The position numbers were made by a program, and so were the translations under genes. This document shows positions 12,277-25,649 of a stretch of DNA of 64,000 bases, piece after piece; the stretch's first letter is position 1; each line of letters begins with the position of its first letter. The notes beneath the pieces were generated by a model. It had not been told where the DNA came from. It saw only the letters and a program-made list of their open reading frames with translations, and ran no database searches. Origin of the DNA: Paragordius varius (taxonomy: Eukaryota > Nematomorpha); contig OZ176051.1 of NCBI GenBank assembly GCA_964247055.1, forward strand, positions 7,626,001 to 7,690,000, written 5' to 3'.

Positions 12277-15200
12277 CGATAATCTAGATGGTATCGATAG
12301 AAGTGATATGTTTTTTATACCTTCAACTACCAGTTTTGAATCACTCTCACACAATCCATTTAATCCTGGTGATCCGTCCATTGGAAGTATTTTAACCTCT
12401 TTTTTTGAAAAGTATTTATAATTAAATATAGAGAGTTAAACATTTTCATTTATGTTAAAAATAAATTACATAATTTATTGGTTTTTGAATGAATATTTTC
12501 AGGCTGCCTTCTTGTCTAAGATGGTTTTTGCATAATTGGAAATAATCCATATGCATTTCCCATTATTAATTGAACTGTTAGCCATACATATAATTTTAAA
12601 ATTATTTTTGCCCGAAATTTACTCGCCTCACATTATTAGTATATAAATAAGATCTGCCTGTTTGCACGGAAAATAAAAGATGATGTTTGTTGATTATACA
12701 ATCGTTAATTTTTCAATATAATTAAGTTTTTTTTATAATTGTTTTTCATTTATTTGAATAATAAAAGTATGACCTCAGATGTTGATATATGCGAATAATT
12801 GACGCTATTAATTTTAAAAAAATTAACCATTTGACTAAAAGATTTAATTTTTTCTACCCAAAATTTGCAAAAATATTCGTTGGAACAACAATTTAAGATA
12901 TTTTTTGATTATATTACATATTTGTGAAACCGAAATTAAATACGCTTTTTCTTTCTATATATTAGGTGATATACCAGTCGTCGATTATATGTTAAATGAA
13001 GATGGAATCGATATAGATACTGATGCCAATGGGTTTTCCTACGACGATGAATACGATGTACATGATTATGTCAATCCTGATAATCCAAGCATTATAAATA
13101 ATGGCGACAATTTAACTTTCAATTTTAATAATAACAATAGTAATAATTTGTATGAAAACTTTCGTACTACGCATGGTTTCATCAATGAATTTATTATTGA
13201 AGGGTCGGGATCCGACATTACCTCTCGCAATGATGATAATTATCGCCGAAGTAATTACAGATCACCTCGTTTATCACACCAAAATAATGGTAATTTGCCT
13301 GCTTCAGGTGTTTTTTTTCATTAAAAATGAGTGTTTGCCCCTTTATTTTTTACTATATAATTAAAAAATGTAGGGAGTATTTATAAGAAAAAATCATGAA
13401 TTTGTATATAAAGATTATGTTTCATATTATCACCTTTATATCAACTTTTATACGCTATTTTCTCCTTTCTAAGCGTGTTATAGTTTTCCATTCTGTCTCC
13501 TGCTTGTTTGATTATTATATTGAGAAAGTCTACGTCTTCTTGAATAGTGGATTGCCAGGTTTTATATAATATCAGTTGAATATGATTGTTTAAGCTTTAT
13601 CCAATTTGTTTCTTGCTGTGGATGTGGCCAGCCCAAAGCGAACGGTACTCACGGATAGCTGTATTAATTGGTTTGATTTTTAGAGTTTGATAAGGGAATC
13701 ATTTTGGATTGGAAATTGTAGATGTTAGGGTTATGCGCGAAAAGGATGGCGTTTAGGATTTTCTGCTTACCCTTAGTCATAGTTGATTTTATTTAGTCAT
13801 AGGCCATGCTTCCGTACCATATAGATGGCAGGGCGTATAGCGAAAATTTTTGCCTTTGAACTGACTAAAACGTATTGTTTATTAACTAGTGTAAGCAGAC
13901 TATCATACCTTTTCCAGCCAGCTTTGATTCTATGCGATAAGGCCGATTCTATGCCACCACCAGCATATAAAGTATCACCAGGGTATGTAAATTTGTCTCC
14001 GAATTCGAATAAAGTGGACTCTAGGCGAGGAGATATTATGGTTATTGTGTTTATGGTATTGCACGGGGAGCATATTTTTGTTATCATTTAAACTTTTGGC
14101 AGAGCATTTTTTATGTACCCACGTTGAACATTTGTTACACTTTATTGAATTTGACGCTACATTAAATGAGCACACAGAGCAGGGTTATTTTCTTGTTTTC
14201 ATCGCATATTAGTTTGGTTATTGATGTATTGACTTTCAGATTGAATTTACTTAGGGTATCCTTCCATATATTTAATTTTTTCAATAATTAATTTACTGAT
14301 GTGGCGCATAATATAAGTCATCAGCATACAAAAGTTTAAAAGTTAAACCTTGTCGAATGGTTTTTGTGATTTCCTCCATAATTATGATGAATAAAAACGG
14401 GCTTGATATCCTTAATGAAGCATATTGTCTTTATTTTCTAAGTTTTTACTCTATATTTTATTTTATGTATATGGGTGCGTAGATTACATTGGCAGAAATG
14501 CGACACCCAGATCATTAAATAATAATATAATTGGAAGTGGCCCCCAAAACTTTAACGTGATATCATCAACATCATCATCATCTGAAGCGATAATAACCCA
14601 ACATGATTCCAATGATTATTACAATATAAGGTCCCCTACCCTCCTTCATACTACATTAGCTAGTCGACAACCTTACAATCTATACCATACATCAAGGTTA
14701 ACCTCAACGAATCATAGAATGGGTCGCGACACATTAACTAGGTCTGAAAATTATTTGGGAAGTTCATTAGCTCCTAGACGTAATGTGTTAGGAAATAATG
14801 ACAACGCCAATAATACGGAAAATGATAGCAATGAAACAGGAGTGAATAAAAGGTAAATGGATTATAGTATATATATTCTATGCATTAAAGAAGGCCTTTG
14901 TTTTGGATAAATTTTAAAATTATTTGAAATGCATTAGAATCTTACAGAAAATTAATGTAATTCTTTCTCCATATGGTAAATTGGTTGTTCAAACGTTTTC
15001 ACATACGATTTTGAATATAAACATTTATTAAACTACAACTAATAACCTAAACAAATTTCTTTACATGGAAAAATATGAATTGATCTAAGCCTGTACCACG
15101 GATACGAATATTTTTTAAAAATTATAATAATTTTAATATAGTTGGTGTATTTGATACATTGCTATTAATATATAATATTAATTATAGGATATCCAATCCA

Positions 15201-18200
15201 AACCCTGCTCCCTATTCTCTAATGGCTAACAATCAAAACACTTCAACGGATTCAATTAACAGGTCCCTTATATCTCTCGACCCCGATTATTATGATCAAA
15301 ATAATTTTAGTAATGAATCAAGCATGATAACACCATCATCAACAACTTTGCTTATAACTAGTAATCCCGGCGGGCTTTCAACAGCGCATATGCATTATTC
15401 AAACCCTAAACCGTTGAATCTGAATTTAGCAACTGCGACAATGTCTTCCCTGGAAAATGTAGATAGTCGTATAACACCAACATGGGAAGAACGTATAGGG
15501 ATAGGTTAGTGAATACCATTAAACATCACAAATTCGTTTTTATTATTTATGAAAGCTAAAACACTCATGAGGTTCGAAATAATACCTTATAAATGTCTTA
15601 CATTCGAATTTAGAGTTTTGAAGTATTGGATATTTGGTTGGTTTAGGCAAATGGTTTGAATGATTAATTACTACTCCTGATTTAGGTCATTTCTGTAAGT
15701 GATAGTTTAAATCGTGATAAAACCTCAACTATAGGAATAGAGTGTTGTTTTAAGATGTTCGGACATACATATGATTTATATATTAGTGAGCCCACAAGAG
15801 GTATGCGAAAATGTATCGTAAATATGTTAAAAGTAAGATTTTTACAGTTTAATACGGATTTATTCTGAAATGCTAGTCCATATCAAACTTTGTTGTTTTT
15901 TATAGCCAAAGATTATTTTTTTCATAGGTGGTAATAGTTTAAACCGCGATGGTAGCTCAAATAGCGTTTCGTTAAACACATTACTCCTTACAACACCTAC
16001 CAATACCGCATCAAAAAGTTCGGAAATGGTTAATTTAACCTCTGAACAAGGGGAAGAAACACCATTGGCTAATACGATAGATAGAGGTGACATAAATTAC
16101 AGTAATCCAACCCTTTCTGACACGTTCATTGAACCGTCGCGAACAAATGAAGCTCTAAATGGCCAATATCGTTCAATACTAGATTCGGTGCCTGAAACAC
16201 ATTATCACACTATACATTCTTTGTTTAGCAGCAGCAGTATTAAAAATTCTGATAATCATCACCCTAGCACATTACTGCTCCATAAACCACCATTAAGCTA
16301 CAATCAATCATCCTTATCAAACACGATATCTAACCCTAATACTAACCTTAGTTCGTACGCTTCAACATCGGTCCAGGATGTAGGACACACGAAAAAAAAT
16401 GAAATTGATAGAAAATTTAATAATTCAAATTCTTATAGCAATAGCAATAATAATTTTTCAATTTCGGCTAATCCATTAGATGAATCATTGACAAGATATC
16501 CTAATTACAACACATCTCAATCACATTCATCATCGGCTCTTGATTCTAACCGAGATACCTCCACTCTAAATATCAGTAAATTATTTATTAACTTTTTTAT
16601 AGCTATCATATGATAAATAGCCTTATATTTATGTATGAAATTTTTTAGAAAAATTAATCAATTAAATGTGTGCCATTAACCTCTCTCTTTTCATTTTTTT
16701 ATTTTTTTAAATTATTGATGCAGTTATAGCGGAAATTTTGAGTGTATAATTTTAAAGGTTGTGCAAATTTTAAGCTAACATTTGTTCTACTTAATAATTG
16801 CAAATATCGTTATTTCAGTTGTGTTTTCATTTTCAAAAACCATACAGCATAAAAAATATGAAACGATATATTATTTCAATTATTCTTAGCAACTAAATAT
16901 TTTTGTTTAAATTTTTTATCCTGTAATGTATTCGCATTCACATTCCTCCTCGTATCATCAAAGTACTGATAGAGATTCTTACCCAACTCATACGAGTAAT
17001 TTAGGGACAAAAAAATTGTATAATATCAGTAAAAGTTATGAAGATGACACGTATACTAAAACATCCAATATTAATCGAAATAATATTTTACGTGATTTAG
17101 GGGGAGAGTCGACTTCTTATGGCAATTATTCCAGCAATTTAACCGGTTCAAACTATAGACATCCATACCAATTACCACATTCATCGGGTAGTATAATATA
17201 TCATTTATGTTACTTCTATTACGGCATTTTTGAGTTTTATACCAAATTCTTAATGCTTTTTTTGTTTTAGATTCGAACATTTCTCATAATTATGAATCAT
17301 CACGGTATCCGAGTGTTTCGTATCGACGCAAATATTACCCCAGTAGTTCAGAAAATTTGGGTATATTAATAATAAAATTCATGCCATAAATTTTTAGGAT
17401 GCGCATTGGATTTAAGCTTAACCAGTTAAAAAATATAACTAATAAAAATAAAACAGAATTAACTAATTTGACAATTGTATGTTAATAATTATTTGTAACG
17501 CTAAACAAAGTTTGTTCGAATTTTGAAATTCTTTACATCAAATTTAATTATATACCATCATTTTGTATTACAATTATATAACATAAAAAACATATGCTTA
17601 AAACTTTGACAAATTATTTTTAAAAACGGTATACTCGCCGTCTAAATTGCTCCAAAACCTGACTTTGATAATCATCCCATTGAATGCATTTAATGCAAAT
17701 GCATTCATAACGAGTCTGGTAATGATACCATACATCATCTGATAAATGAATTAATGTAATGATGTGCCTTTTTCCCTCTGTTTAGATGATAGCCTTGGTT
17801 ATCTTCAAAGCTCAAATCGCACTTTTTCAACACAAACCGGGTATAATAGTTCGAGTGGTAGACCTAACATAACTGTGGATTCCTACTCAAGATCTGCTAA
17901 TATAAATAGGGGTGAGTCAACTGAACCCCGTGATTTATACAGTAGTTATGGGAGCAATCGTAATTATCTCTCATCTGCTGCAAATCATACTTTATCGACC
18001 TCATCAACAACTAGTTATGGGTACCCGTACAGGAATGCTGTTTCGACCAGCCATCAATCATATAGGTATGTTTCCTTCAATATTTAATATATAACTTTTA
18101 TGTGTATTAATTTTTTAATTATCTCCATTGTGTACGAATTTTAGATTTTTTATTTAAGTGTATAAATCTTTAATGACAAAGGGTTATATTCCTGCAAAAA

Positions 18201-18597
18201 GCTTTGGGTTTTTTTAATCTTTAATTGAAAATATAATATGGTTGTTACAGTTTGATTATTGGGCATAATTGTTTATAATTTAAAGTTATTTATCTACTTT
18301 TTTTATACTTATTTAAAAAATAATCTAATAATATATTAATGTCACTCTTCAATGTTGAAATGTCACTTTTAATATATATTTCTAAGTGATTCTTTCCATA
18401 TCTATAGTTCAAGCAGGCCCACCAATAATTACGTTGGATCGTCTCGAGAAAATACTTATAGTAGAAATTTATCAACGACTCATTCGACTAATAATAGCAG
18501 TAGGAATAGTGCAAATAATAGTTCGTATTCTCAATATTTGGGCCCTGATAGCACGTATGACAGCATTTATAATCGAACGCGACATTGGAGATATTAA
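12277..18597 (+). CDS. Unidentified long Asn/Ser/Tyr-rich disordered protein (5' end missing)
   Basis: Not recognised. Nine exons join in consistent phase: 12277-12386, 12966-13307, 14483-14852, 15188-15504, 15928-16575, 16927-17187, 17271-17360, 17786-18065, 18408-18597 (about 868 aa, stop TAA). The first visible exon opens in mid-codon, so upstream exons are missing; the region before it is transposon debris. The protein is dominated by Asn, Ser, Thr and Tyr, with an acidic patch early (DGIDIDTDANGFSYDDEYDV) and an aromatic/basic end (YDSIYNRTRHWRY). I see no signal peptide, membrane segment, coiled coil or known domain. Six of the eight introns are phase 1. The acceptor expected before 16927 lacks AG (see findings), so the last four exons could instead belong to a transcript starting at ATG 16926. 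A scaffold or condensate-type role would be a guess. Confidence 0.72.
13440..14420 (-). mobile_element. LINE (non-LTR retrotransposon) remnant inside an intron
   Basis: The minus strand encodes pieces of a non-LTR reverse transcriptase in order: a catalytic box (FKLLYADDLYYA, about 14315-14350), a helix WKDTLSKFNLKVNTS (about 14235), a Cys-rich knuckle SNSIKCNKCSTWVHKKCS (about 14120), then GDTLYAGGGIESALSHRIKA and RYDSLLTLVNK (13870-13980), and a C-terminal segment STIQEDVDFLNIIIKQAGDR (about 13515). The Cys knuckle plus the GGG-ESALSHRIKAGWKR motif is typical of RTE-like LINEs common in invertebrates. Several frameshifts and stops separate the pieces and the 5' half is absent, so it is a dead 3' truncation. 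It lies antisense in the intron between 13307 and 14483. Confidence 0.8.
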
Positions 18598-19945
18598 TTT
18601 TATTTTTCCATTTTAAATCTTGTTTTTATCATATAAATGTTCTTCTCGCCTTAACAATGATGATTTTCGCACATTTTTAACTCAAAATATTAACATTTGT
18701 TCATTTGCACCTATTTTATAATGATTGAAATTTTTTTAGTTGCAATAATTGATGCAAAAAACACTTTTTGTAAAAATTTGCTCTACATTTGAAAAAATAA
18801 TATTATTTGATGGTACCTTATTCAATTTAATATATATATTGTAAAAGATTTGCTGTGAATATACATTTGTACATTTATAAGGTTGTTAATTACATATATG
18901 CATTATTTAACAATATATTCCAGTATATTTATATAAAATGATAAAGTTTCAATTGTTTGTGTGATAAATCCAATCGATTTATTATATAATAATACCAATA
19001 ATTTTGCGCTGGTTATAATAAAATACATACTTAAAAAATGTTAACCGTCATAATAGGTGCTATGATTAACAGTGCCCTCAAATCAATTAGCTTGTGATAA
19101 GGTTCGGATTTTAATTAGATACAATTCACAAAAATTGGACATTTTTTATGATGGAATTATTGACATATTACGAAAAATGTAAACAATGATAAATTTTAAT
19201 CATTTCTAATTTGATCAAAAATTTATGAATTTTTTTTATAAAAGGGCTGGCTTGATAATGAGCTGTATATAATACATTAAGATTGACGTTTTTGAACTGC
19301 GAGGATTGGCGAATATATAATATATATTTGCATTTATATGATGGTGTTACATTCTGGTTGGCAAGATTTTTTACAATATCGCATAACGATATTGCATAAC
19401 CCGTATGAAACCCATTTATTACAAATTTGATCATTCAAATTGGTACATTCTGGATTAATAAAAGTTCTTGGATTGGTGGCTGATTGAAACCTTGTACGCT
19501 CATTTAAAATGTTGTAATTAAATTGATTTAGATAGTTTAGTAGGAAATCTCTAGCTGAATATGGTGTAGGTATGGTTTGTTTATATAAAAAAAATTTATA
19601 GGCAAATATATGATATTAAAAAGTCTGCATAATTAGATTTCATATATTAGTTCTAATCCATATCTTGAAATATTTTGATGGCACAACCATGGTAAAAATA
19701 TTTTTGGTAAATATAAATTTTCAACTATCAATTTACTCAAAAATTTATATTTCAAAATTAAATTATTGATTGTAGCATTTCTTTAAATGAAATAAATAAT
19801 TGTCATTTTGTGAAAAAGTTTTGTTAGTTATATAAATATAATATTTGGAGATTAAAGTGAATTTTTAAGCCTAATTATTAAATATAAATTTATTGTTAAA
19901 TAGTAGTTTAGTTTTAATTTTTTATATATAATTATGGGTAGTAAA
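18598..19945. other. Spacer between convergent genes, nothing recognised
   Basis: A+T-rich sequence between the 3' ends of two convergent genes. The only assignable signal is a minus-strand AATAAA at 19889-19894, suitable as poly(A) signal of the CAP gene. Confidence 0.45.
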
Positions 19946-22300
19946 TTAACCTTCTGAAGTATCGATATTAATATCATTATTAAGGCACTCATTTCCACTG
20001 CAACAAAGTTTGCTTGCATAAGTCCCGTCAGTAATACAACCGTTTTCACAACCCTGACAATTGTTAGTTGCCGCATAAGATAGATTGTATGGGATGTAGT
20101 ATGGTTGAACGTTACCGCTAAACAATGAAAATATAGAAATGTTTAATTATACATCCAGGTAAAACTATTTAAAACCCAAAAATGTAGCTATAAAAGAAAA
20201 TTCTGGAAATGCTTTAAAAATTATAAAAAAAGATAAAATTATTTTTTTAATATAAAAAGGGTTGGGACTTTTAAAATCTTAGATTATATTGTTTTTTACG
20301 TCGAACTAAAAAAATAAGAGGTTATTGTACAAATTATTTATTTAAAAAATATAGATCTTTTTAATATCCTTATTAAAAGCATCAACCAATTGTTTTTTTT
20401 TCGTTATCTTGAATTTAGTATATTTTTATCTTTGTTTTATTTTTACATTTGACAAAGGTTACTTATACTATTCCGAAATTCATCAATTAAATATATTCAA
20501 TTATTGCTGAATTTAAATAATTCTAATGAAAAACAATATTGTTTTTGTCATTTTTTTTCAAACTAAAATATTTTAACATACAATGGGTAATAATTGCAGG
20601 CATATAGGTTAAATCCCGGGCATTCATTCATAGCACATCCTACTTCGCTTGTCTCAGCCCATACAGCCTATATAATTATTGAATTATAGGTGTTACCAAA
20701 AAGCTTTGAGTTAATTTTGGAGTCACAAAAAAGTTTAGCTATCGTTTTTGAAAGTGGCCCCCGAACGGTTCCATTTAAAATACACCGATATCCTTTTCAA
20801 ATATGGTTTCTCTATAAACTTAAATCATAAAGACGTATTTTAAATATTTTTCAGCATTGTGCAAAAATAGTTTAGCTACCTGTCAAAAAGATAGAGCACA
20901 TGAAGAGCGAATCAACCAGAAAATAATTAAAAATGGCATCGGAATTGGTAGCAAAAATAGCCCCTTTCCAATCCCTAGCTTTAACTCGTGAACCATGTGT
21001 TATTTCAAAAAAAACCCATCTTAAATAACGTGCAATAAATGAATTTGTAATTAATAAGTAAATTTAGAAAAATAAAACTTGTGTATAATGTCCAACAGCC
21101 TTGAAGTCATTGTCAGGACTTCCGTATGTAAAGTCACTGGCTTCCTCAGTCCAAGAATTAATCACTCTGGTCCATCTTGGATTTATGTTTATGGCTAAAT
21201 ACAAATTTTGTCCTCCACCTTGTGGATAATCTATGCAGTTTGTAATAAATATATTTTTATTTTTGGTATTTTTCGGATGTTTTAAGACACTTATATTTAA
21301 ATATGCTTATTTTTTATGTTGTTATTTTGATTGACTTATTTAAACAAGTAAGAATTATAGGGTAAAAAATTATTTGACCATCACCCAAATATATTGGCTT
21401 TTATGGATTTGAAATGTACAGATGAATTAAAATCTATTAGATTTTTTATGACAATCATAATACATGTGTTTGAAATCCATATTTAACAATTAAAATTTTT
21501 AAAAAATATTTTTATTCAACCAGGTTATTATAATAAATTGAGCATAATTTTCCACCAAAAATGCATATATATCAAATATTAAGATTAATAAATGGCAAAT
21601 TTAATTTAAAGAGACTACTTGAAATAGCTCGATTCGATGCATCATCATGTTGAAAAACGCAATTCTCAATCCAAGCCTCGGTTCTCGATGCCCCTTCAGG
21701 ACTCCATCGCTAATATAATTTATTATGTATGTGAAGAAAATATTCATTAAAAGAAACTTATTTAAAATAAATCAAGTTATTGATATAAATAAGGAGCTTA
21801 AATTGCAATGAAAACGTGTACCCATTAACAGTGTCAACAAATAAGTTAAGATTTTGACCTTTTTACTTCAAAACTTAAATTTATATATACCAAGATTTTC
21901 ATATTTTGTGCCGGGGGTTGTACATTGGCCCGTACATCGTTATGGGCTTTCAATATTTCCCTTATATGACTCGCATCTGGTATTAACGCGCCTACATATA
22001 AAAATAATAAATATATCTTGTTAAATTTTATTTAATTCGTATAACCAACTGCATATTTACCAAAATTGCAAAGTTGGATATATATATGAAATCGATATGT
22101 GAAAATCCCAGGTCAAATGGTTGTGTCGCACTGATGATTGCTAACAAGCACGAAACTAGTAGGCGATTACTATTGACGAAAGGGTTTCGCTATCGTTAAT
22201 TTCTGACTTTCAATTAATTTCTATTTATTTTACCTTAAAACATTATCATACGGATTTAACAACTGTTATTACAAAACATAATTAATCCGTCATTTACCAT
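19946..22300 (-). CDS. Secreted CAP-domain protein (antigen 5 / SCP / GLIPR-like)
   Basis: CAP proteins are stable secreted proteins found in venoms, saliva, seminal fluid and parasite secretions; molecular roles vary. Minus-strand exons: 21891-21991, 21619-21709, 21079-21230, 20582-20667, 19946-20117. They encode helix 1 (ILKAHNDVRANVQPP), RWSPEG...WIENCVFQHDDASNR, GGGQNLYLA, INSWTEEASDFTYG, the CAP1 signature (GHYTQAVWAETSEVGCA) and CAP2 signature (NLYACNYYPFGNVQPY), then a Cys-rich tail (CQGCENGC...CCSGNEC) like a short hinge. The His and Glu of the CAP cavity are visible. The 5' end is uncertain: 22132-22189 encodes a signal-peptide-like LLVSCLLAIIS and joins in phase via an A/GTGCGA donor. 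No in-frame ATG is in it; an ATG directly before a donor at 22298-22300 would supply one. About 170 aa without that exon. Confidence 0.86.
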
Positions 22301-24189
22301 TACGATAACTATATTTTATTAAACATTATATACAGTTATTATGTCTTTAGCATGGTGGACCTGATTTTAAACGAGTTGACTGATAATATAAGCTTTAGAA
22401 TTCCTACTTAACAAAATAGACGCATATTGTTTCAATACATCGCATTACCTTCACTGTTTTAAAAACTTGATAAACAATATTTTCAAGGTAAGTTTCTATT
22501 AAAATAACAGATTATAATAGTTAATGAAAGTTATTGGTTGCATTTAGGTTAGTCAGTTAAATATAAGTAACTAAGGGGGTAGATATGTAACAACAATTAT
22601 ATTAAACAACTGAGTATAGATAATATAATTGTTTTGATAGATGTATACGATTTAGAATTTTTATTTATTAAATGGTAAGTCTTACATTGTAGTAAGGACC
22701 CATTAAAGCTTAAACATTGCATGTCATGGGCTTACAGTGATGATGGAAATATTATACAGAAAATGAACTCTGGTATCATGTATTTATGGGTAAACAACTG
22801 TTTTGGTTTAACCCCATGTGAGATGAGCTTAAATTATAACTTTGTTTTACTCAAAGAAAACAATCATTGGGTTGGGTTAGAGTAGATATTACAATTAAGT
22901 TTATATTTTGAAATAATTAATTAAAAGATATATACCATAGAGATGGATGTTGGTAGCGACAATTAGTGGAATGATAATTTTTAAAGATTGTTGTTTAAAT
23001 GGCATTCTATTTTTTACGCTTGATAACGTTAGTTATGAAAAAAAGTCTATATAAAATATTATTAATGAAAAATAGTTTGTCATATAATTTGTATATATAA
23101 TATATACTTTTATAATCTTATCTAAATTTCGTGCAGGTATATTTATATTTCGAGTGATTTGTTAAATTTGTGTAATTTCATCCTAACTTAACTCATTTTT
23201 TTGCAATATGATTAAACCTCATAATGGAAAATTATTTGATATTAATGGCTAAAATTAACCTTTTTTTAAACATTATATGTATTATCAATTTGTATATTTG
23301 TGAAATCCCCCACATAAAATTAGCTTCCTCTTCCTGGTTTACGGTATCGAAGGAATTGTACCGATTTATAACTAAAATGCAAAATCAGAGAAAAAAACTA
23401 GGTAATAAATTAAGATTTTATATGAGACTACAAAAACTAGTAATTTCGACTATTCCAAAACTTTTTTAAAAATAATAATTTATAACACCCAAAGCGGTTC
23501 GAATTTGTTAATGTATTAGTGTTTTTATAAATTTTTTAAATTCCAAATTATTATGACGTTACCTTTATTGAATGAGGAAATTATAAATTAATAAGGATAT
23601 AGGCTCAACACGTTTTTGTCATTTCAATTTTAAAATAAATATTAATTGGTTAGGTTTATATTTTTAAAATATTAATATGATATTAAATTTGAGATCAAAA
23701 CCACCCCTTCTATTCTTATATCAATGTATCATAACATTTAACACTTGGATTTGGGTCTTTGGGCCCAGGCCTGTGCAAAACAAATATTTCCAAAAATATG
23801 GACCAAATTGAAACCACAAAAGTTTGCACTTATATAACATTGATGCACCGAATTATAAAAAAAAGATTCATTAAAAAACTTAATATTGTTTTTTTTATGG
23901 ATGAACCTCAAGGAAAAAATTTAGTCAACATGACATGTCTGCATTAGCTAAATATAAAAATAATGCAATATAAACCACTTTTTCTGTTTATATCAATGTA
24001 AAATGTGAATTAGGTTTATTTTAACGTTAGAATCCACGATATTTATATACTTTTTATTGGGATATAAGTATAAAATTTAAACCGTTTCTTTCATTTTTAT
24101 TATCAACTTATAAATAGCCTAGTGTCGCTAAATAGTCCAATTTAAATTGAAGTGCAATTAAATATATTTACAACATAATATGCAAAAAA
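22301..24189. other. Spacer with one dispersed-repeat copy; no confident gene
   Basis: Mostly A+T-rich. A 81-codon open frame at 23224-23469 begins with a hydrophobic stretch and contains a donor-like CTAG/GTAATA, but no following exon could be found, so it is not called. From about 23739 a copy of dispersed repeat A begins. Confidence 0.4.
23739..24180 (+). repeat. Dispersed repeat A, copy 1
   Basis: Begins at TTTAACACTTGGAT and shares CCAGGCCTGT, GCACTTATATAACATT, CACCGAA, a TTTAGTCAA block and TATCAATGT with the copies at 50728, 53198 and (3' part) 43150, all on the same strand. It is cut on the right by the mariner remnant. No coding capacity. Confidence 0.75.
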
Positions 24190-24958
24190 ATTTGAATCAA
24201 TTTTTGCCTGTTCTAGGTGTAATCAGAAGTTGCTACCATTCATCGGAAAAAAGTCCGAGGGAGATTAATTTTAATCATACGCCATTTTGTTCATCAAAGG
24301 ACAAACACATTGAGTTTGCTAATAACTAGCGTCTTAGTTTTAAAATTCAGTAATCATGTCGAATTTTGTGCCTAAAAAGGAACATTTGAGGCGGCATTGC
24401 CATCAAAAAGGTGAATATAATTTATCGTATGCGACAAGAAACTTATGGTGAGCGAGCATAGTCTATTGATTAACACTGTGTAACATGGTTTCGAAAATTG
24501 TAAAATTTACATGTTAAAGCGTGTGAGCGCTCTGGACCGCAACTGCAAAGTTGCAAAAGTGAAGGAGTTATTGGATGATGACACACTCAAAATTCACAAC
24601 AATTGGCAGAAACATTACATGTATCACAAACAATTTAATAATTGTCTAAGAACAACAATAACAAAACACTCTGTAAATGGGTACCGCATTAGGAAAGTCA
24701 AATCGAAAATCGCAAACCGACTTGTAAAATCCTGCTTCAAAATCACAAAAAGTATCTTTTTATTACGGATGATAGTTGATAGCTTTATTTTGTAAATCCG
24801 GAGTGGTTAATTCTTTTACCAAGTTCCATTCACAATAAAGCCAAATCGCATGTTGAACATTCTTTGTTGCTTGTGGGGCCAGGTATTGTGAATTATGATT
24901 ACAAACAGTAAAATTATTGATACACAGCACTAACAAATATCTAATAAAGACCATATAT
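24190..24958 (+). mobile_element. Mariner transposon remnant, 5' part
   Basis: From ATG 24357 the plus strand reads MSNFVPKKEHLR, the typical start of mariner transposases, followed in shifting frames by QETYGERA, TWFRK, VPH near 24683 and CKILLQNHKKYLFITDD near 24725-24775, which corresponds to the region of the first catalytic Asp. The frame is broken repeatedly. The remainder of the transposase reappears at 29530-29860, so the copy was split by the insertion at 24959-29521. Confidence 0.78.
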
Positions 24959-25649
24959 TAATATGACCTAATATTTTGAATTTTGACGCAGTACAAAATT
25001 AAAACATACTTTGGCTGTTTTTACACCATCTGTGTGGTATATTAAACAGTTTCCACAAAAATATATCAAAATGAAATATATACATTTGATAGGAAAGTAG
25101 GATTATATGGTCTTGTTCTTGTTGGTTTAAATTTTTATAATCCCAAATTTTTGGCTTTTTTAAAATGGATTGTTCTCTTAAAATAAACCCATAAATTCCG
25201 ACCTTCAATAATAAATATAGGCTATTTGATATCGACTAAATATATTTTAAAAAAAATGCATCTTTCAAAATTTAACTTATAGGAAAATTTTGTTGAAGCG
25301 TACTTTATACTATTTCGAGCATGTTGGGAACGATATAAAAGGTTGAGATTGTACCATTTGTATATATAGTTCGATAATGCTAAACATTTTTTTCACTCAG
25401 AATTTTGATTATAATATTCGTTCGTTTTCAAATTTATGTTAAATATATATTGTGTTTTTTTACAAAAATTCAATCTAGAAGTACGCTTCAACAAAATATC
25501 TCAAATTTGCTTAATAAGAAAACTAAAAATAATTAATGTTTTGGAAAAAAATTAAGTAATATCATACCCCTCACCTAATGATTATAGAAAACGTAAAATC
25601 TCTTTTTAATACGAAAAAAAAATTATTTCGAAATCATATGTCATATATA

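Noticed and set aside
13152-13364. Alternative-frame open reading frame overlapping the 12966-13307 exon
   Set aside because: Shadow of the Asn-rich exon; the other frame has matching splice phases.
23224-23469. 81-codon frame beginning with a hydrophobic segment, possible secreted protein exon
   Set aside because: A donor-like site exists, but no second exon, homologue or poly(A) context could be found; composition fits chance in A+T-rich DNA.
23759-23947. 62-codon open frame
   Set aside because: Lies entirely within dispersed repeat A and is not open in the other copies.
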